Positions 60,959-64,000 of a stretch of 64,000 nt of DNA are shown piece after piece. The notes under the pieces are model-generated. The model was given only the letters and a program-made list of their open reading frames with translations, was not told where the DNA came from and searched no databases. The stretch spans positions 62,001 through 126,000 of the forward strand of contig JADZBH010000006.1 in NCBI GenBank assembly GCA_020852175.1. Direction: 5' to 3'. Source of the stretch: Bryobacterales bacterium. Lineage in GTDB: Bacteria; Acidobacteriota; Terriglobia; Bryobacterales; Bryobacteraceae. Within the stretch, counting starts at the first letter, position 1. The number at the start of each line of letters is the position of its first letter. A program made the position numbers and the translations under genes.

Positions 60959-62613
60959 AACGGCGGGAATTTTTCGGTTCGCTGACGGGCGCGGCTGCAT
61001 TGGCGGCGCAGCGCCCGAAACCCAGGCGGCCGAACTTTCTCGTGATTCTCGCCGACGACATGGGCTACTCGGATGCCGGGTGCTACGGCGGCGGCATCGA
61101 TACCCCGAATATCGACTCGCTGGCCTCGGGCGGTCTGCGGTTCACGCAAGGCTACTCCACCGCGCGCTGCGGTCCTTCGCGGGCGTGCATGCTCACCGGA
61201 CAGTACGCGCAACAGACGGCGTGCGACGTGATGACGGCGGGAAACGTGCCGGCCTGGACCCGGTTCGCTCCGCAGCATTTGAAGCCGCTGGGCTACCGTG
61301 CCTATCATTCGGGCAAGTGGCACATCCGTTTCCACCCCCTGGCCACGGTGGGTTTCGACCGTAGTTACACCCTGATCGACCAGTTGAACCACTTCACGAC
61401 CTCGGCGCACCTGCTGGACGATCAGCCCCTGCCCCGCCCCAAACCCGAGGACCGCTTCTACGGCACACAGGCCATCGCCGGCCATGCCGTGGATTTCCTG
61501 CAAAGCCACGCACGCGCACACAAAGAAGACCCGTTTTACTTTTATCTGGCCTTCACCGCACCTCACTTTCCGCTGCACGCGTTGCAGGAGGACATCGCCG
61601 GATACAAGGACCGTTTCGCCGAAGGATGGGACGTAATGCGGGAGCGCCATCACCGGCGCATGCGCGAGATGGGCCTGGTCAACTGCCGTCTGGCGAAAAT
61701 GGAGCCCGGCATGTATCCGCAGTGGAACCTGACGGCCGAGGAGCAGTTGGCGCGGTTCGGCCCAGGCGAGGTGGCGCGCGCCGTGCCCTGGGCCACGCTC
61801 ACGCGGGAGCAGAAGGATTTTCAGCGGACGAAAATGGCGATTCACGCGGCCATGATCACGCGCATGGACCGCGAGATCGGCCGTGTGCTGGCGCAATTGA
61901 GGGCGATGAATGCCTTCGACGACACGCTCATTCTGTTTCTTTCCGACAATGGGGCCAGCGCCGAGATCATGATTCGCGGAGAGGGGCACGACCCGAAAGC
62001 GGCGCCCGGATCCGAGCGGACGCACCTGTGTCTGGGGCCGGCATGGGCCACGGCGTCGAATACGCCTTTTCGTCTCCACAAGAGTTGGGTGCATGAGGGC
62101 GGAATCGCCTCGCCGTGGATCGCGCACTGGCCCGCGGGCATCGCCGGGCGGGGCCAGTTGCGCCATGCGCCCTGCCACTTCGTGGACGTTGTGCCGACGA
62201 TGATCGACCTCGGCGGCGGCAAGCCCTCGCAAGCCGCGGCGCCGGGAGCACCGCCGCTGGCCGGGCAAAGCATCGCTCCGGCGTTCAGAAAGGATACTCT
62301 GCCGCGCGAGTTGCTCTACTTCAATCACAACAACAACCGGGCCATCCGGCAGGGCGACTGGAAACTGGTCGCGGCGGGCAAGAGCGGGCCGTGGGAGTTG
62401 TACAACCTGGCCAACGACCGTTGCGAGCAGAATAACCTGATCGCGAACGAATCGAAGCGGGCTGGAGCCATGGCGTCGCTGTGGCAGAGAACCGATACAG
62501 GGTTTGCCGAAACACGCGAGGCCGCACCGCCCGCGCCGTGGCCCCGATTGGGCAGGCGTGGACAGGCGGGCGAAGAGACGAAGAGGGGTCAGCGGACGCG
62601 GACCACTTTGTAG
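60955..62613 (+). CDS. Sulfatase (arylsulfatase family) with Tat-like signal
   Basis: 552 aa. The N-terminus MKRREFFGSLTGAAALAA has twin Arg. Metal Asp pair in NFLVILADDMGYSD, the formylglycine site CGPSR at residues 72-76 (CxPSR type), YHSGKWHI, and FLSDNGAS are classic sulfatase positions. A Cys-type formylglycine-generating enzyme would be needed to activate it. It is coupled to kdgD (ATGA), suggesting action on a sulfated sugar polymer, which is an inference. The last 40 residues are Pro/Arg-rich. The 3' end overlaps the convergent gene by 25 bp. Confidence 0.92.
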   Translation: MKRREFFGSLTGAAALAAQRPKPRRPNFLVILADDMGYSDAGCYGGGIDTPNIDSLASGGLRFTQGYSTARCGPSRACMLTGQYAQQTACDVMTAGNVPAWTRFAPQHLKPLGYRAYHSGKWHIRFHPLATVGFDRSYTLIDQLNHFTTSAHLLDDQPLPRPKPEDRFYGTQAIAGHAVDFLQSHARAHKEDPFYFYLAFTAPHFPLHALQEDIAGYKDRFAEGWDVMRERHHRRMREMGLVNCRLAKMEPGMYPQWNLTAEEQLARFGPGEVARAVPWATLTREQKDFQRTKMAIHAAMITRMDREIGRVLAQLRAMNAFDDTLILFLSDNGASAEIMIRGEGHDPKAAPGSERTHLCLGPAWATASNTPFRLHKSWVHEGGIASPWIAHWPAGIAGRGQLRHAPCHFVDVVPTMIDLGGGKPSQAAAPGAPPLAGQSIAPAFRKDTLPRELLYFNHNNNRAIRQGDWKLVAAGKSGPWELYNLANDRCEQNNLIANESKRAGAMASLWQRTDTGFAETREAAPPAPWPRLGRRGQAGEETKRGQRTRTTL

Positions 62614-63101
62614 CTGGTGACGCGGCCGATCCAGGCCTTTTCGAAGGAACTGCCCTGGCCCACGGCGAGGTTGCCTGCGCCCACCCAGCCGAGTCCGGTC
62701 TTGCCATCGTCGCTGGTCACCTCAAGTTGCGCCTCCACACGCGGCAGCGGACGGCCGCAGTTGTTCCGCATCATGCCCCGAAGGACCGTGGAGAGATAAT
62801 TGGGCGCACCCTTGCGAGGAGCCGTGGCAAACCCGTTGTGCTCCGGCACGAAGTCCTCGCTGGTGTGCATGGTGACGCCATAGATTTCGACACACTGTAG
62901 CAGTTCGTCCCCCGACGGTTTCACTGGCGCCGCCGCCTGTTCCCGCTGCGCGGGTCCGGCGATGGCGTTGGCCGCTGCCTGCGTGTCCATCGATGAACGG
63001 ATGAACATGCCGGTGGCGGCCGAGAACACCAACAGGCCGGGCAGTACGGCAAGCCACAAATTCCGCGGCGGCTTGGGCGGCTGTGAGGGAACCTCGTCCA
63101 T
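62589..63101 (-). CDS. Membrane-anchored protein of unknown function
   Basis: 170 aa from ATG 63101. A short Pro-rich cytoplasmic N-terminus (SQPPKPPRN) precedes a single membrane helix (LWLAVLPGLLVFSAATGMFI), followed by an extracytoplasmic beta-rich domain (NNCGRPLPRVEAQLEVTSDD). The layout recalls DUF2393-type proteins, but I would not assign it. The frame is open to 63437, though that part overlaps rsgA. Confidence 0.65.
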   Translation of the reverse strand: MDEVPSQPPKPPRNLWLAVLPGLLVFSAATGMFIRSSMDTQAAANAIAGPAQREQAAAPVKPSGDELLQCVEIYGVTMHTSEDFVPEHNGFATAPRKGAPNYLSTVLRGMMRNNCGRPLPRVEAQLEVTSDDGKTGLGWVGAGNLAVGQGSSFEKAWIGRVTSYKVVRVR

Positions 63102-63168
63102 GCCCCGTTTATCGGCGGAATCAGGGGGCAAGGCAATCGGGTGAACACCTGAGACGGGTGAGGCGGGA

Positions 63169-64000
63169 TCAATGGCCCCTCCACTTATAAATCTGCTTTT
63201 GCGCTTTATGAATGGCGCGCCAGCGGGCTTTCTCCGAACGAGTCTCCTCGTGCCGGGCTGCTTCCCGGGTGAGCTTGTGAAAGCTGGCCAGGCGTTCCGG
63301 GCTGGCGTGTTCGCGCACGGCGCATCCGGGTTCGCAAGTGTGCGAACAATCGGCGAAGCGGCATTCAGAGGCCCAGGCGGCGATTTCGTCGAACACCGCG
63401 GACAGAGCAGCCCGTCCCACCCAGAGTTGCACTTCACGCAAACCGGGCGAGTCGATCAGGAAGGCGCCGTTAGCCAGCGGAATGAGTTCGCGATGGCTGG
63501 TGGTGTGGCGACCCCGCGAATCCGAGAGCCGCACGGGGCCGGTGGCGTGGGCTTCGTCCCCGATCAACCGGTTCAATAGCGTGGATTTCCCAGCGCCGCT
63601 CGAACCGAGCAGCACGGCCGTGACGCCGGGCGCGAGCAGCGCTTCGAGGGCCTCGCATCCGGCCCCGGTAAGGGCGCTAACGGGCAGCACGGGTGCACCG
63701 GCGGCCACGGAGCGGGCCTCCGCCAGACGTTCGGCCAGCACAGGGCACGCATCGGCCTTGTTCAGGATCAGGACGGGTTCCACGCCTCCCTCATGAGCCA
63801 GGGCGAGGTAGCGTTCCATACGGCGCGTGTTGAAGTCGCCGTCGAGTCCGGTGACGAGGAACGCGAGATCGACGTTGGCGGCCAACACCTGCTCCTCCTG
63901 GCGTGTTCCAGCGGCACGGCGGGAGAGGGCCGTGCGGCGCGGCGACAGTTGCTCGATGATGACGGTGGCGGCGTCGATGGGTCGAACCATGACATGGTCG
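63169..64000 (-). CDS. rsgA: RsgA, ribosome biogenesis GTPase (partial, N-terminus off window)
   Basis: 277 codons are visible, and the frame is open through the right edge, so the N-terminal OB fold is cut. Circularly permuted GTPase motifs: NKAD (G4), GSSGAGKSTLLNRL (G1/P-loop), DSPGLRE (G3). The zinc site is CRFADCSHTCEPGC, characteristic of RsgA. It helps mature the 30S subunit and hydrolyses GTP on the ribosome. The ATG at 63990 is probably not the start. Confidence 0.94.
   Translation of the reverse strand, partial: DHVMVRPIDAATVIIEQLSPRRTALSRRAAGTRQEEQVLAANVDLAFLVTGLDGDFNTRRMERYLALAHEGGVEPVLILNKADACPVLAERLAEARSVAAGAPVLPVSALTGAGCEALEALLAPGVTAVLLGSSGAGKSTLLNRLIGDEAHATGPVRLSDSRGRHTTSHRELIPLANGAFLIDSPGLREVQLWVGRAALSAVFDEIAAWASECRFADCSHTCEPGCAVREHASPERLASFHKLTREAARHEETRSEKARWRAIHKAQKQIYKWRGH

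Noticed and set aside
1-64000. CRISPR array, rRNA operon, integrase, tmRNA or RNase P RNA
   Set aside because: No regular direct repeats with spacers, no rRNA or phage gene, and only one tRNA was found.

Overview
The window is GC-rich, densely packed chromosomal DNA. It most likely comes from an acidobacterium of the Solibacter/Bryobacter type (inference from gene content; there is no rRNA to confirm it). Supporting signs are an Oar-like TonB-dependent receptor with a carboxypeptidase-regulatory-like N-terminus, a long Ig-like repeat protein whose C-terminal domain resembles the Solibacter-type paralogous domain, DUF1800/DUF1501 export partners, many secreted hydrolases, futalosine-type menaquinone genes and a Gram-negative envelope (Tol system, lipid A/Kdo enzymes, AsmA). 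I see no insertion sequence, prophage or CRISPR array. Gene ends often overlap as ATGA or GTGA, which indicates translational coupling.

Region by region. 1-2815 (minus) is a Tol cluster, tolQ-tolR-TonB/TolA-like-tolB, cut by the left edge. 2962-5965 holds recN, an osmC-ECF sigma pair and tRNA-Ser(CGA). 5980-11902 is a nitrosative-stress locus: an NsrR repressor with a good NsrR box in the intergenic region, a redoxin-like protein, the Fe-S repair protein Ric, an NnrS/oxidase-I-like membrane protein and a hemerythrin, with a fused 2-oxoacid dehydrogenase E1 transcribed divergently. 11938-25566 is mixed: secreted glycoside hydrolase-like protein, fliS and flaG, a lone nuoB, a GAF-ANTAR regulator, a TPR metalloprotease, sugar-nucleotide and methyltransferase genes, and two secreted esterase/lipase-type enzymes.

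25567-26217 is the least explained stretch. It has a near-consensus sigma-54 promoter followed by small ORFs and hairpins. 26218-32932 holds a WaaA-LpxK fusion, a cyclophilin, mqnE with a UbiA-type prenyltransferase (menaquinone), and a lone larB. 33169-37199 is a DUF1800-DUF1501 pair. 37709-46072 (minus) is a long overlapping operon, xdhC-mocA-asmA-GAF-slt-aminotransferase. 46143-50685 has an MBL hydrolase, two tandem redoxins, a metalloprotease and an MFS exporter.

51072-62613 looks like a sugar-acid and polymer utilisation region. Glucarate dehydratase and a 5-dehydro-4-deoxyglucarate dehydratase form consecutive steps of one pathway, flanking a TonB receptor that carries an in-frame amber stop, two tandem esterases and a sulfatase. 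The window ends in rsgA, cut by the right edge.
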